From Halomonas sp. 54_146 (GTDB lineage: Bacteria; Pseudomonadota; Gammaproteobacteria; Pseudomonadales; Halomonadaceae): a stretch of DNA of 64,000 nucleotides. Made by a program: the position numbers and the translations under genes. Of the stretch, positions 17,031 to 27,202 are shown in pieces. The notes beneath the pieces are model-generated. The model was not told the DNA's origin and made no database searches. It saw only the letters and a list, made by a program, of their open reading frames with translations. Within the stretch, counting starts at the first letter, position 1. Each line of letters starts with the position of its first letter. The DNA lies in the NCBI RefSeq assembly GCF_001507855.1, contig NZ_LGEN01000014.1, forward strand, positions 1 to 64,000, read 5' to 3'.

Positions 17031-18545
17031 TCACGCCATGAATAGCCGATACGCCGGGTTATCGCTTTCGCGCCAATAGCGGTAGCCGATAGCGTCTAAA
17101 TATTCCGCCACATGGGTGCGGTCACCGTTAGGCACTTGCATACCTACCAATACACGCCCATACGCCGCGCCGTGGTTGCGATAGTGAAACAGCGAGATAT
17201 TCCAATCGTGGGGCAGTTGCGTCAAAAAGTTCATCAGCGCGCCGGGGCGTTCGGGGAACTCAAAGCGGTACACTTCTTCTTCAAAACGCTCGCTGGGGCG
17301 GCCGCCGCTTAGATGGCGAATATGCAGCTTCGCCAGCTCATTATCGGTCAGGTCTTCCACTTGGTAGCCACCTTCACGCAGCTTATCAATCACCGCTTGG
17401 CGATCTTCGCCACCGGGTTTGACCTGAACCCCCACGTAAATATGCGCTTCACTGCGATCAGCATAACGGTAGCTAAATTCGGTCACCATGCGCTTGCCCA
17501 ATGTGCGGCAGAATTTCTTAAAGCTGCCGGGCTTTTCGGCAATAGTGACAGCCAAAATCGCTTCACGCTGCTCGCCTAATTCCGTGCGCTCGGCAATATG
17601 CTGCAGGCGATCAAAGTTCGTATTCGCCCCCGAGTTAATGCACAGCAGCGTCTCGCCTTCCGCGCCGGTTTGTTGAATATATTTTTTAAGCCCGGCAAGA
17701 GACAGCGCGCCGGAAGTTTCCGCCACCGCACGGGTATCTTCAAAAATATCTTTCACCGCGGCGCACATTTCGTCGGTGTTAACGGTGATCACGCCGTCGA
17801 TCAGGTCTTTGATCAGTGAAAACGGCACCTCGCCAATTTGCGCCACCGCGACGCCTTCGGCAAACACGCCTACCTGGTCGAGCACTACGCGCTCGCCCGC
17901 TTCCAAAGCGGCTTTCAGGCAGGCACTGTCTTCTGCTTCTACGCCGATGATTTTGATATCCGGGCGCAGGTATTTCACGTAAGCCGCCACGCCTGCGATC
18001 AAACCGCCACCGCCTACCGGCACGAAGATGGCATCTAAACGCCCAGCGTGTTGGCGCAAAATTTCCACGCCGATGGTGCCTTGACCAGCGACTACGTCGA
18101 TATCATCAAACGGCGGAATGTAGGTGTAACCGTGTTCTTTGATCAGCTCTTGAGCGTGCTCAGCGGCAGCGCCGAAAGCGTCACCTTTCAATATGACCTT
18201 GGCACCCCGGGCGCGCACCGCCTGCACTTTGATGTCTGGCGTAATACGCGGCATGACAATCACTGCTTTTACGCCCATCAGCTTGGCGGCCATGGCCAGC
18301 CCTTGGGCATGATTACCCGCGGAAGCAGCGATGACGCCGTTGGCTTTTTGCTCTTCGGTTAACTGCGCCATTTTGTTGTAAGCACCGCGGATTTTAAACG
18401 AAAACACCGGCTGCAAATCTTCGCGCTTAATCAAAATTTGGTTATTGAAACGACGTGACAAAAAGGGAGCAGGGGAAATCGGCGTTTCATAAGCGGCTTC
18501 ATAAACGCGGGCTTGGAGGATCTTTTTGACAGTTGCTTCTAACAT
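17031..18545 (-). CDS. ilvA: Threonine ammonia-lyase, biosynthetic
   Basis: PLP enzyme making 2-oxobutanoate from threonine, the first step to isoleucine. 504 residues from ATG 18545 (normal for IlvA; the frame extends to 18722 without support). The PLP lysine is in FSFKIRGAYNKM, the phosphate loop is PVGGGGLIAG, and two C-terminal ACT-like regulatory repeats (AILAVTIAEKPGSFKKF and RFEFPERPGALMNFL) mark the allosteric, isoleucine-inhibited biosynthetic form. It stands alone, transcribed toward the microprotein region. Confidence 0.96.
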   Translation of the reverse strand: MLEATVKKILQARVYEAAYETPISPAPFLSRRFNNQILIKREDLQPVFSFKIRGAYNKMAQLTEEQKANGVIAASAGNHAQGLAMAAKLMGVKAVIVMPRITPDIKVQAVRARGAKVILKGDAFGAAAEHAQELIKEHGYTYIPPFDDIDVVAGQGTIGVEILRQHAGRLDAIFVPVGGGGLIAGVAAYVKYLRPDIKIIGVEAEDSACLKAALEAGERVVLDQVGVFAEGVAVAQIGEVPFSLIKDLIDGVITVNTDEMCAAVKDIFEDTRAVAETSGALSLAGLKKYIQQTGAEGETLLCINSGANTNFDRLQHIAERTELGEQREAILAVTIAEKPGSFKKFCRTLGKRMVTEFSYRYADRSEAHIYVGVQVKPGGEDRQAVIDKLREGGYQVEDLTDNELAKLHIRHLSGGRPSERFEEEVYRFEFPERPGALMNFLTQLPHDWNISLFHYRNHGAAYGRVLVGMQVPNGDRTHVAEYLDAIGYRYWRESDNPAYRLFMA

Positions 18546-18765
18546 TCGGGCATCCCAGGGGAAAACGTGAGCAGAAAAAGCGTTTATTGGTAGCAGATGA
18601 CGCCTAGCGGCGTCTAGGAAACCGACGGATTTTCCAGCTCTTATGAGACACTGCCTGCTATCATCACTAGCACCCGTGGTGTGCAGGGATGGCAGGCAGT
18701 GTGCGGGGCATGTAGTGGTCATGTAATGGCTGAGACATCTCGCGGTCGTCTCAACCTTCTAACCT

Positions 18766-19605
18766 CTACTCTTCTTCAGAAGGCGGTGGCATGGCAGCAA
18801 GCACTTCGCGCTCTACCGCCTCACCAAGCTGCAGCGTTATCTCTACCCGGCGGTTGCTCGCTCTTGCAGCTTCTGAGTCATTGGGTGCCAGCGGGCGCGT
18901 ATCAGCATGGCCGACAACGGTAAGCCGTTCAGACGCTAGCTCTTCGTTTTCCAGAAGAATATTAGCGACCGTGGCCGAACGCATGGCCGAGAGATCCCAG
19001 TTGCTGCGAAAGCGAGAGCTGGCGATGGGCACATCATCGGTATAGCCATCAATGGCAATATCGCCCGGTATCTCGGCTAACGTCACGGAAAGCGTTTGCA
19101 GCAATTGGGAAAAATCTCTTGTGACATCGGCAGAACCCGACGGAAAAGAGCCTTGTTCATCAATGCGAATCAACACGTTGGCACCCTGCCGTTCAACCCG
19201 CAAGCCACCTTCATCAATGGCCGCGCTCAGCGCGTCTTTGACCTTGAGGTGCCACTGTTCAAGCCGCTGCTCAACCCGCGCCCTAACCTGCTGGCGATGG
19301 GTATTGTGGCGAATTTGCTCTAACGTCGTTGACTGGCGCACCTCATCACGCAAGGTGGGTTCTGGTTCCGCCGGTGAGAAACGGTCAAAGACCGCACTTG
19401 TCCCCATGGGAATCATCTCCGCAGGCACCTGACGCTGCACCCCAAACGCTTCCGACATCTCGCCTGCCAGCTGCTTGAAGCGAATCAGATCGATCTCCGC
19501 AAACGAAAGCAACAATACAAAGAAACAAAGCAGCAGTGTCATTAAGTCAGCATAAGTGACCATCCAAGGGGGAATCAGCCCGCTTTTACGACCCTTCTTA
19601 GCCAT
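18766..19605 (-). CDS. pomB: Flagellar motor stator protein, PomB/MotB type
   Basis: 279 residues from ATG 19605. One N-terminal membrane helix (TYADLMTLLLCFFVLLLSFAE) carries the ion-binding Asp; the plug-proximal FKQLAGEMSEAFGVQ segment is very close to Vibrio PomB, pointing to sodium rather than proton use. The C-terminal OmpA-like peptidoglycan-binding domain is visible in DGYTDDVPIASSRFRSNWDLSAMRS and GHADTRPLAPNDSEAARASNRRVEI. Overlaps the 3' end of pomA by 8 bases. No other flagellar gene is in the window. Confidence 0.92.
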   Translation of the reverse strand: MAKKGRKSGLIPPWMVTYADLMTLLLCFFVLLLSFAEIDLIRFKQLAGEMSEAFGVQRQVPAEMIPMGTSAVFDRFSPAEPEPTLRDEVRQSTTLEQIRHNTHRQQVRARVEQRLEQWHLKVKDALSAAIDEGGLRVERQGANVLIRIDEQGSFPSGSADVTRDFSQLLQTLSVTLAEIPGDIAIDGYTDDVPIASSRFRSNWDLSAMRSATVANILLENEELASERLTVVGHADTRPLAPNDSEAARASNRRVEITLQLGEAVEREVLAAMPPPSEEE

Positions 19606-20392
19606 TGTGTTCTTCACCAGCTAGTTCCGCTTCTTTAGCATTACGACGATCACGCACATTATCAGGCAAGTAAGCCAGCAGCATCTGCTCGACAATGCGC
19701 GGGTTCTTGCCTTCTTGAATCAGCAGCAATGCATCTGTCCATAGCGCTTGCAGCTTTTCCTGCTGAAGCATGCGTGTTTCCAGCTTTTCAGCGATCGGTT
19801 TAGCAATCACGTTAGCAATTAACACCCCATAGAGGGTTGTTAGCAAGGCGACGGCCATGGCAGGGCCAATAGAAGAAGGGTCATCCATGTTAGCCAGCAT
19901 CTGCACCAGACCGATCAGGGTACCGATCATCCCCATGGCGGGTGCCACTTCATTGAGCATGGTGAAAGCGCGAGCCCCGGTCTGATTGCGGTTCAGCGTC
20001 ATTAGACGCTCTTTATCGAGCACCTCTTTAACCGTCTCAGCGTTGTAGCCATCGGCGAGCATCTGCAAGCCCTGCTTGAGAAAGCGGGAGCTGGCCTCGA
20101 AATCTTCCAACGCTAACAAGCTACTTTTACGCGCCAGTTTAGAGATCTCAAGCACTTCTTCAATCGTAGAAGCGGTATCAGGAAGGCTGTTTTTGAAGGC
20201 TCGGCTTGCAGCACGCAATGCCAAACGACATTCAGAGAAGCGTAGCTGGGAGAGCACCACCATCAAGCTTCCCCCCAGCACAATCAGCAGACTGACCGGG
20301 TTAAGGAAGATCATCGGAGAAGCGCCGAAAGAAATCGCCCCGGTCACCATTGCGATGGCACCCACCATGCCGACTATCGTGGCTAAATCCAT
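19598..20392 (-). CDS. pomA: Flagellar motor stator protein, PomA/MotA type
   Basis: 264 residues from ATG 20392. Four membrane helices: TIVGMVGAIAMVTGAISF, PVSLLIVLGGSLMVVLSQ near the N-terminus, and AMGMIGTLIGLVQMLANM and AMAVALLTTLYGVLIANVIAKP after the cytoplasmic loop that contacts the rotor. With PomB it forms the ion-driven stator. The match to PomA rather than E. coli MotA fits a halophile using sodium. An exact GCCGATAA octamer, the sigma-28 (FliA) -10 consensus, lies on the minus strand at 20481-20474, about 80 bases upstream, though no -35 partner was found. Confidence 0.92.
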   Translation of the reverse strand: MDLATIVGMVGAIAMVTGAISFGASPMIFLNPVSLLIVLGGSLMVVLSQLRFSECRLALRAASRAFKNSLPDTASTIEEVLEISKLARKSSLLALEDFEASSRFLKQGLQMLADGYNAETVKEVLDKERLMTLNRNQTGARAFTMLNEVAPAMGMIGTLIGLVQMLANMDDPSSIGPAMAVALLTTLYGVLIANVIAKPIAEKLETRMLQQEKLQALWTDALLLIQEGKNPRIVEQMLLAYLPDNVRDRRNAKEAELAGEEHNG

Positions 20393-20551
20393 TGTTATCC
20401 TCTGAGCTTGTCGTGGCCAACACACTACTGAAAACGATGTGTGTGAACGTTGATGTCTATCAACAAACAATCGTTATCGGCAGACAATGATTAGACCGCT
20501 ATACTAACGCACTTTCTTCCTCTCTGACTCACAAGGCTAATTGGGTTTATT

Positions 20552-21250
20552 ATGAAACCACCTACGCACTCATCTATGAATCAGGATGAATTGAAAGCCG
20601 CCGTGGCGGATGCAGCCATTGCAGAAATTGAACCTCAGTTGGAAAAGGATACCATCTTAGGCATTGGCACCGGCTCCACGGCTAATCTGTTTATCGACCG
20701 ATTAGAGCCATTGCGCGACCGTTTTAAAGGCGCGGTGGCCAGTTCAGAAGCGAGCGCCGAGCGTCTTAAGAAATTGGGTATTGACGTCTTTGAGCTCAAT
20801 AGCGTTGGCACTGTCCCTTTTTATATAGACGGTGCAGACGAAGTGAATGCCAACTTACATATGATCAAAGGCGGTGGCGCAGCACTTACCCGCGAAAAGA
20901 TTGTGGCTGCCTGTGCCAAGCGTTTTATCTGCATTGCCGATGGCTCAAAGTACGTGCCTCAGTTGGGTAACTTCCCCCTGCCGGTAGAAGTCATTCCCAT
21001 GGCGCGCTCTTATGTCGCCCGCGAACTGGTAGCGCTAGGGGCTGAGCCGGTTTACCGCCAGGGAGTGGTCACCGACAACGGCAACCAAATTATCGACTGC
21101 TTTGAATTTATGATTGAAGACCCGGTTGCCATGGAAGCACGCATCAACGCTATCGTCGGTGTGGTTACCAATGGCCTGTTTGCCGCCCGCGGTGCCGATA
21201 TTCTGCTGCTGGGCAAAGAGAATGGCGTTGAGCGCATAGCGCTTAAATAG
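20552..21250 (+). CDS. rpiA: Ribose-5-phosphate isomerase A
   Basis: Interconverts ribose-5-phosphate and ribulose-5-phosphate. 232 residues from ATG 20552; an ATG at 20576 (MNQDELK) is an alternative start nearer the usual length. Signatures: [42 protein letters not shown] with catalytic residues, and IDCFEF. A TATACT hexamer at 20500-20505 could be its -10 box. Divergent from pomA. Confidence 0.96.
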   Translation: MKPPTHSSMNQDELKAAVADAAIAEIEPQLEKDTILGIGTGSTANLFIDRLEPLRDRFKGAVASSEASAERLKKLGIDVFELNSVGTVPFYIDGADEVNANLHMIKGGGAALTREKIVAACAKRFICIADGSKYVPQLGNFPLPVEVIPMARSYVARELVALGAEPVYRQGVVTDNGNQIIDCFEFMIEDPVAMEARINAIVGVVTNGLFAARGADILLLGKENGVERIALK

Positions 21251-21304
21251 CGTTTCTTCATTAAAGGCATTTAAACAAAGGCGCACACATAACACCGCGC
21301 TGCG

Positions 21305-22597
21305 TTATTGGGGTAACAGCACCGCCAAGCCATTCAGGGTGCGGGCGAGCGCGCCTTTTTGTGCCTCAATCGCCTCTCGCCCGGCTTGCCCAGCCTGTTG
21401 GGCGCGCGCAGGGTCAGCGAAATAGCCCACTAAGGCGCGTGCTAATGCCTCTGGGCTATCGACCAAGGTTAGCGCACCTACCGCTTGCAGCGGCTCAGCC
21501 ACATCGTCAAAGTTCTCAATTGAGGGGCCGCTAAGCACTGGCCTGCCTAACGCAGCGGGCTCAAGCACATTGTGCCCACCCAACGGCACGAGGCTGCCGC
21601 CCACAAAGGCCACACGGCCTGCCGCATACAGCATAGCCAGCTCACCAAGCGTATCCCCCAGGTACACCTGGGTTTGCTGTGTGGCGGGCTGCTGCTGGCT
21701 GCGGCGGCTAAATACCCAACCTTCGGTTTGGCACAGCTTAGCTACCTCATCAAAGCGCTGGGGGTGGCGGGGCACCAGCACCAGTAGCGCATCGGGGTAG
21801 CTTTGCAGCAGTTGGCGATGCGCCTTTAGCAGTAGCGCTTCTTCGCCGTCTCGGGTCGAGCCCGCCACCCACACAGGGCGTGCGCCCCACTGCTGAAGTA
21901 AGTGCTCACCCTCTTTGATCGCTTTGCCTGTAGTGACTAGCTCAAATTTCAGCGAGCCAACGACGCTAGTGATATCCGTGCTGCAGCCAAGGGCATTAAA
22001 GCGTTCGGCGTCTGCCGGTGATTTTGCGGCTAGCCAGCTAATCTCGGCGAGCGTGCTGGCCATTAGCGGGCGCAGATGTTGGTAGCGCTTAAAAGCACGG
22101 GGCGATAAGCGCCCATTAACGACCGCCACGGGCACACCCTGCTGGTGGCAGGCGTGGATCACGTTGGGCCACAGCTCGGTTTCAAACAGGATGGCGAGCT
22201 CAGGCTGAACGCTGTGCACAAAGCGTTTAGCGGCACCAGGAAAGTCCAGCGGTAGGAAACGGTGGGCAAGCCTTGCTTGATCAGTTGGGGTTTGCTCGCT
22301 AATCAGCGCGTGAACCTGCTCGGCACCGGTCGCGGTCATGGTGGTAAGCAGCAGGCTATGCGCCGGGTAGCGCGCTAATAGCCCCTCAATTAACGGCCGC
22401 GCGGCGCGCACTTCTCCCACTGAAGCGCAGTGCAGCCAAATGCGTGGCGCAGGCGGAAGCGTCCCAAGGCATATTCCAAGCCGCTGAAGGCGTGAGTAAG
22501 TGGGCACTTGCTCACGCCAGATGCGCCAGCCAATCAGCGGCGAGAGCGCATACAGCGCCGCTGAGTAGGCAAGCCGAGGCCAGGCTGGTGAAGCCAC
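21305..22597 (-). CDS. waaA: Kdo transferase (3-deoxy-D-manno-octulosonate transferase)
   Basis: Adds Kdo to lipid A precursor at the inner membrane. 430 residues with a GTG start that shares its G with the hldE stop TAG (TAGTG), so translation is coupled. Family motifs: N-terminal membrane-associated segment, WLHCASVGEVRAARPLIEGL, ETELWPNVI, SPRAFKRYQHLRPLM, and C-terminal GRVAFVGGSLVPLGGHNVLEPAALG typical of GT30. Part of a minus-strand run GT9-hldE-waaA. Confidence 0.95.
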   Translation of the reverse strand: MASPAWPRLAYSAALYALSPLIGWRIWREQVPTYSRLQRLGICLGTLPPAPRIWLHCASVGEVRAARPLIEGLLARYPAHSLLLTTMTATGAEQVHALISEQTPTDQARLAHRFLPLDFPGAAKRFVHSVQPELAILFETELWPNVIHACHQQGVPVAVVNGRLSPRAFKRYQHLRPLMASTLAEISWLAAKSPADAERFNALGCSTDITSVVGSLKFELVTTGKAIKEGEHLLQQWGARPVWVAGSTRDGEEALLLKAHRQLLQSYPDALLVLVPRHPQRFDEVAKLCQTEGWVFSRRSQQQPATQQTQVYLGDTLGELAMLYAAGRVAFVGGSLVPLGGHNVLEPAALGRPVLSGPSIENFDDVAEPLQAVGALTLVDSPEALARALVGYFADPARAQQAGQAGREAIEAQKGALARTLNGLAVLLPQ

Positions 22598-24030
22598 TAG
22601 CGCTCGCGATCTAAAATGGAGCTAATCATCGCCGAGGTCGACACGCCGTCTTCAAAGCCCAGCACTTTGACCTCGCCGCCATTGGCCATCACCGCCGCGC
22701 CACCGGCGATATCTTCTGGGCGGTAATCGCCCCCTTTAACCAAAATATCCGGCAGCACCGCTTCAATGAGCGCTTGAGGGGTGTCGTCACTAAACGGCAC
22801 CACCCAATCAACAGCGCCTAACCCCGCCAACACCTGCATACGCCGGTTTAAGGGGTTAATCGGCCGTTTGGGGCCTTTCAGGCGGCCAATAGAGGCGTCG
22901 TCGTTAACCGCAACAATTAAACGATCACCCAGGCGCTTGGCCTGCTCCAGGTAAGCCACGTGACCGGCGTGCAAAATATCAAAGCAGCCGTTGGTCATTA
23001 CCACCCGCTCACCGCGCAGCTGGGCGGCACGCACCGCTTCGATCAACACGCTGGGTTCAATCACCCCAAACTCGGCCAGCTTATCGCCGTGCAGCGCAGT
23101 GTAGAGCTCGGCGATGGAAAGCGTGGCCGTTCCCGGTTTAGCCACTACCAGCCCTGCCCCTAGATTCGCCAGCATCATCGCTTCGGGGAAGGCGTGGCCA
23201 GCCGCTAGCGCCAGCCCCATTAAGCCAATAACGGTATCGCCCGCACCGGTGACATCGAAGACTTCCTGGGCGCGGGTGGGTAAGTGCAGCGGCGCGTGCC
23301 CTTCGCGAATCAGCGTCATGCCCTTTTCGCTACGGGTAATCAGCAGCGCTTCCAGCTCAAGCTCAGCGCGCAGCGCTTCGCCCCGGCTGGATAACTCCGC
23401 ATCCGTCGCACAGTGGCCGACCACCGCTTCAAACTCGGCGAGATTGGGGGTGATTAAACTCGCCCCGCGGTATTTGCTGAAATCTTGACCCTTCGGGTCG
23501 ATCAGCACCCGCTTGCCCTGGGCACGCGCCTTGGCAATTAGGTTTTCTACTTGGTTTAGCGTGCCTTTGCCGTAGTCGGAAAGGATCACCAAATCGCAGT
23601 TGGGCAGCGCCGTTTCTACCTGAGCGACGAGCTCGCAGGTATCGACATTATCCAAACGCTGCTCAAAATCCAGACGCAGCAGCTGCTGGTTGCGGCTCAT
23701 CACACGCAGCTTGGTAATCGTCGGTATCTCAGCGCTGCGCTGAAAGTAAGTACTTACACCCGAGGCATTTAAGCTGGCTTGTAGAATCTGCGCATTGTCA
23801 TCATCGCCTATTACACCCGCCAGCACCGCATGGCCGCCGAGGGAGGTAATGTTCAATGCCACATTGGCCGCCCCGCCTGGGCGGTCTTCAACATCGTCCA
23901 CCCGCACCACTGGCACCGGCGCTTCCGGGGAAATGCGCGAGGTGCCGCCATGCCAGTAGCGATCTAGCATCACATCGCCCACTACTAGTACGCGGGCATG
24001 TTCTAAGGCGGTTAAATCAATTTTCATCAT
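22597..24030 (-). CDS. hldE: Bifunctional heptose-7-P kinase / heptose-1-P adenylyltransferase
   Basis: 477 residues, the fused form. The N-terminal PfkB-type kinase domain has [23 protein letters not shown] and the C-terminal [19 protein letters not shown] anion hole with the catalytic Asp; the C-terminal nucleotidyltransferase domain starts near residue 345 with [17 protein letters not shown] (HxGH motif). Makes ADP-D,D-heptose for LPS core, the substrate of HldD further right in this window. Start ATGATG at 24030/24027 overlaps the preceding heptosyltransferase gene by 14 bases. Confidence 0.96.
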   Translation of the reverse strand: MMKIDLTALEHARVLVVGDVMLDRYWHGGTSRISPEAPVPVVRVDDVEDRPGGAANVALNITSLGGHAVLAGVIGDDDNAQILQASLNASGVSTYFQRSAEIPTITKLRVMSRNQQLLRLDFEQRLDNVDTCELVAQVETALPNCDLVILSDYGKGTLNQVENLIAKARAQGKRVLIDPKGQDFSKYRGASLITPNLAEFEAVVGHCATDAELSSRGEALRAELELEALLITRSEKGMTLIREGHAPLHLPTRAQEVFDVTGAGDTVIGLMGLALAAGHAFPEAMMLANLGAGLVVAKPGTATLSIAELYTALHGDKLAEFGVIEPSVLIEAVRAAQLRGERVVMTNGCFDILHAGHVAYLEQAKRLGDRLIVAVNDDASIGRLKGPKRPINPLNRRMQVLAGLGAVDWVVPFSDDTPQALIEAVLPDILVKGGDYRPEDIAGGAAVMANGGEVKVLGFEDGVSTSAMISSILDRER

Positions 24031-25162
24031 CGGTGCTCTCTACATCGGTACGCCCTACATCGGTACGCCCTACATCGGTACGCCCTGCACTGGCGGGTGA
24101 AGCGGTATGCGCCAGCAGCGCATCCAGTTTAGCGATAACGTCGTCTGCTTTAATCAGCATCATGGCGCTTGGGTGTCGCACTCGCTGCCCCCAGCTCACC
24201 TCATCGACTGATTTATGCAGATAAGTACGTACCGCTTCAGGGTAGGCGTTGACCGCAAAATCTCGCCACAAATAGGGCGCGGCACGCTGGGGGTTGGTGG
24301 AGGCATAAAGCCCCAGTGCCGGTGTTCCCATGGCATTGGCTATGTGGATAGGGCCGGTATCCGGTGCGATCACCGCTTGGGCTTGATCAATCAGCGCTAA
24401 AACCCCTTTCAAAGAGGTGCCGCCAATGGCGTTAATCACGCTCCCCGGCTGGCAAAGCGCTTCAATTTGATCGCCTATTTCCCGTTCCAAGGCACTACCG
24501 CCGCCGGTCAACACGCTTTTAAGGCCATGCTGCACCCAAGCGTGTTCAATCACGCTGGCGTAACCCTCTACCGACCAATTGCGAAAATTACGCAGGCGCA
24601 CGTTGCTGCAGGGGTTAATCACTAGGTAAGGCGCTTCACCACTGATCACCTGCGCTTCGTTACGCGCCGTATCGGGCACGGATAACCCCCATTCCAAACG
24701 GTCATCTTTTACACCGAGCACTCGGGCGAAATCCATAAAGGACTCCAGCACATGGGCATTGGGGTGCGGCGCAAGCTGATGCTGGGTGAACCAGTGCTGA
24801 GCATCTTTGGCGCGCGCCTTGTCATAGCCCACCCGTACATTAGCTTTCAGCCCGAGCGACAGCACGCTGGCGCGAATGGCCTGCTGCATATGCAGCAGCA
24901 CATCGAAGCGCGTATCGGCAAGCTGCCGCCATAGCGCACGCATTCCGGCAAACCCGGTCGACTTGTCGTAAACAACGAACTCGACCCCGGAAAGCCCCGC
25001 CAGTAGACTGTGCTCCCCCTTACCGATAATCCAGGTAATGCGCGCATCGGGCCACTGGCGCTGCAACGCCCGCACCGTGGGCACGAGATTGCACACATCT
25101 CCTAGGGCGGAGAGGCGCAAAATGGCAATGTGGTTAGGCTGAACAGGCAGAGAGGGCTTCAT
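24017..25162 (-). CDS. LPS heptosyltransferase-like glycosyltransferase (GT9)
   Basis: 381 residues from ATG 25162. GT9 fold: N-terminal [24 protein letters not shown] and C-terminal [24 protein letters not shown], the ADP-heptose-binding segment. Probably adds a core heptose (WaaC or WaaQ-like); which one is not decidable here. The C-terminus ends in three tandem GRTDV pentapeptides encoded by a 15-bp repeat (24040-24084), beyond the catalytic fold. Its start codon overlaps the start codon of the divergent kdkA gene. Confidence 0.85.
   Translation of the reverse strand: MKPSLPVQPNHIAILRLSALGDVCNLVPTVRALQRQWPDARITWIIGKGEHSLLAGLSGVEFVVYDKSTGFAGMRALWRQLADTRFDVLLHMQQAIRASVLSLGLKANVRVGYDKARAKDAQHWFTQHQLAPHPNAHVLESFMDFARVLGVKDDRLEWGLSVPDTARNEAQVISGEAPYLVINPCSNVRLRNFRNWSVEGYASVIEHAWVQHGLKSVLTGGGSALEREIGDQIEALCQPGSVINAIGGTSLKGVLALIDQAQAVIAPDTGPIHIANAMGTPALGLYASTNPQRAAPYLWRDFAVNAYPEAVRTYLHKSVDEVSWGQRVRHPSAMMLIKADDVIAKLDALLAHTASPASAGRTDVGRTDVGRTDVESTDDEN
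24040..24084. repeat. 15-bp in-frame tandem repeat, three exact copies
   Basis: CTACATCGGTACGCC repeated three times head-to-tail; on the minus strand it encodes (GRTDV)3 at the heptosyltransferase C-terminus, directly before the hldE start. Confidence 0.9.
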
Positions 25163-25868
25163 GCGCTTAGCGGCACTCCGGCAGAAAAATGGGCTGATTT
25201 TACATGATGCAGACAGTTTATGTGACGCGCCGGGCACACACCAAATTGATGCCGAGCTATTTACTAGCGATTACTGGCGTGAACGCGGATTAATTGTGGG
25301 CGAAGCACCTGGCCGAGGCAGCAGCTTATTTTTGCAGGCGACGCCGACGGAGCAGTGGGTGTTAAGGCCCTACCGCCGAGGTGGCATGGCAGCCAAAGTA
25401 AGCCAACAACGCTACTTATGGACCGGCGCGGAGCGAACCCGAGCATTTCGTGAACTGCGTTTAACTGCCACGCTTTTTGAACAAGGGCTACCAGTGCCCC
25501 GCCCCGTGGCAAGCTGTGTTACCCGCTATGGGCTTACGTATGAAGCCGCCTTGATCACCGTGCGCATTGCCAGCGCCAAAGCACTTGCCGAGCTGCTGAT
25601 CAACGAGTTAGCCGATGACGCATTGCTGCAGCAGGTAGGCATGATGATTCGACGCTTTCACCAAGCGGGGCTTGATCACGTTGACCTAAACGCCCGCAAT
25701 ATTTTGGTCGACCTCAGTGGCGCACCTTGGTTGATTGACCTTGATCGCTGCCGCCTTCGCGACCCAGGAAAGTGGCAGGCGAATAATTTAGCTCGCCTGG
25801 AGCGGTCATTGTTGAAATTCTCAGACGGCTCGCTCATGCCCGCCGTTTATCGCGGGTACCACCGCTAA
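25161..25868 (+). CDS. kdkA: Kdo kinase (KdkA/WaaP-like)
   Basis: 235 residues. Phosphorylates Kdo of the LPS inner core, giving the extra negative charge used by organisms with a single Kdo. Kinase-like features: VLRPYRRGGMAAKV, the catalytic loop FHQAGLDHVDLNARNILVD (HxDLNxxNIL) and the metal Asp in WLIDLDRCRL. The ATG has GAGG six bases upstream. Divergent from a heptosyltransferase, with overlapping start codons; its 3' end overlaps the O-antigen ligase gene by 4 bases. Confidence 0.92.
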   Translation: MRLAALRQKNGLILHDADSLCDAPGTHQIDAELFTSDYWRERGLIVGEAPGRGSSLFLQATPTEQWVLRPYRRGGMAAKVSQQRYLWTGAERTRAFRELRLTATLFEQGLPVPRPVASCVTRYGLTYEAALITVRIASAKALAELLINELADDALLQQVGMMIRRFHQAGLDHVDLNARNILVDLSGAPWLIDLDRCRLRDPGKWQANNLARLERSLLKFSDGSLMPAVYRGYHR

Positions 25869-27163
25869 TTGAAGCCAGCAGTTTTAGTTTTCGTATAAAG
25901 CTGCCGCTGGCAGGCTCGGTGCTGACAGGCTTGGTAACTACCCCATAGCACCACCAGCCAGAACGTGTAAATCATGACGCCGCTATTATGGGCTAAAAAG
26001 ACTTGAGAGAGACCGAAATCAATATAAGCGACCGGCAACAGCGCGCCTGCTACGGCTAATGAACGGAGCTCTAAATTCGGCGAATGCAGCTGGCGCATAA
26101 ATAGCCGCATAGGTACTAAATACAGGAACAGAAGCGCTATAAGCCCCAATATCCCACGCTTAGCCGTAGCATCAATAAATTCATTATGTGCATGCCCAAA
26201 CTGTAAAATGCCTGGGTCAATCACTCCAGCATCCGCAAGAGATTGCATCCCCTGTTGATAACCATTGTAGCCCCAGCCCAGTAGCGGTTTTTCAATGATG
26301 AGATGCGAAGCCCCCTTCCACATTTCAAAACGCGCGCCAACGGAAGACGTTCGGCTCTCACCAGACACATAACGCTCAATATCATCAACGGCCTGATGAA
26401 CGCGCTGTTGCACTCCTAACTGAGGCACCGCATAAACGCACAGTGCCCCCACCACTACGATTGCTAAAGCACCTACCTTGAAGGGGGCAGCCAGATCACG
26501 GCCATAGGCGCGATACAGCACCCACAGTACAACGGGAAGCCCTACCCATCCGCCACGGCTGCCAGAGAAAAGTGACCCCAACACACCGCCCAAGGCACCC
26601 AGGCCTAACAACAGCAGCCACTGTTTGCGATGGGGCTGCACCATTGCCCACCCCATGCCTGCTAAGCATAAAATGCCCGTCAGCATACTGATGTTGCCAA
26701 ACTGGATAACGTGGGTATATCCACCTGCCCGCTCAACGCCGGAAAGTAGCTTTTGCCAAGCGCCCCAGCTTCCGACCGCTATTCCCCCCAACGCCAGGCC
26801 GCCCCACAACCAGCCCAGCCGCGGTGGAAAGGCTAATATCAACGCGAGTACAGGAATGACCAATAGAAACCGCAGTGGTTTATCAACGCCACGAAACCCC
26901 AGCCCATCGCTCCAGGCTTCGAATAACCCCACCAGTGCGTAAAAAACCAATGCACCAACGACCCACCAATCTTGACGGCCAAAACGTGCGTTTGTGCGAG
27001 TGAATGGCAGCGCAAAAGTGCCGAACAACAACAACACGGCACCGACTGAGTAGCCTGAGGGCACGATGAGCGCAATGGCACCTAGTAGCAGCACAGCAAC
27101 GGAGGTGTAAATGCGTAGTAGCGAAAACGGTAAAGGCGCAGAAGCGGGTGTCGATGAACACAT
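25865..27163 (-). CDS. O-antigen ligase / polymerase family membrane protein
   Basis: 432 residues with about ten hydrophobic helices (for example SVAVLLLGAIALIVPSGYSVGAVLLLFGTFALPF and GLIALLFLYLVPMRLF). The Wzy_C domain region has SGSRGGWVGLPVVLWV and the periplasmic loop with LLGWGYNGYQQGM and QFGHAHNEFIDATAKRGILG, as in WaaL ligases. Likely joins O-antigen or an outer-core unit to lipid A-core; a polymerase role cannot be excluded. Neighbouring glycosyltransferases support a surface polysaccharide role. Confidence 0.85.
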   Translation of the reverse strand: MCSSTPASAPLPFSLLRIYTSVAVLLLGAIALIVPSGYSVGAVLLLFGTFALPFTRTNARFGRQDWWVVGALVFYALVGLFEAWSDGLGFRGVDKPLRFLLVIPVLALILAFPPRLGWLWGGLALGGIAVGSWGAWQKLLSGVERAGGYTHVIQFGNISMLTGILCLAGMGWAMVQPHRKQWLLLLGLGALGGVLGSLFSGSRGGWVGLPVVLWVLYRAYGRDLAAPFKVGALAIVVVGALCVYAVPQLGVQQRVHQAVDDIERYVSGESRTSSVGARFEMWKGASHLIIEKPLLGWGYNGYQQGMQSLADAGVIDPGILQFGHAHNEFIDATAKRGILGLIALLFLYLVPMRLFMRQLHSPNLELRSLAVAGALLPVAYIDFGLSQVFLAHNSGVMIYTFWLVVLWGSYQACQHRACQRQLYTKTKTAGFN

Positions 27164-27202
27164 AAGTAGTTCCGTTTGGACACGGGAAGAGAACGCAAGG
27201 CT

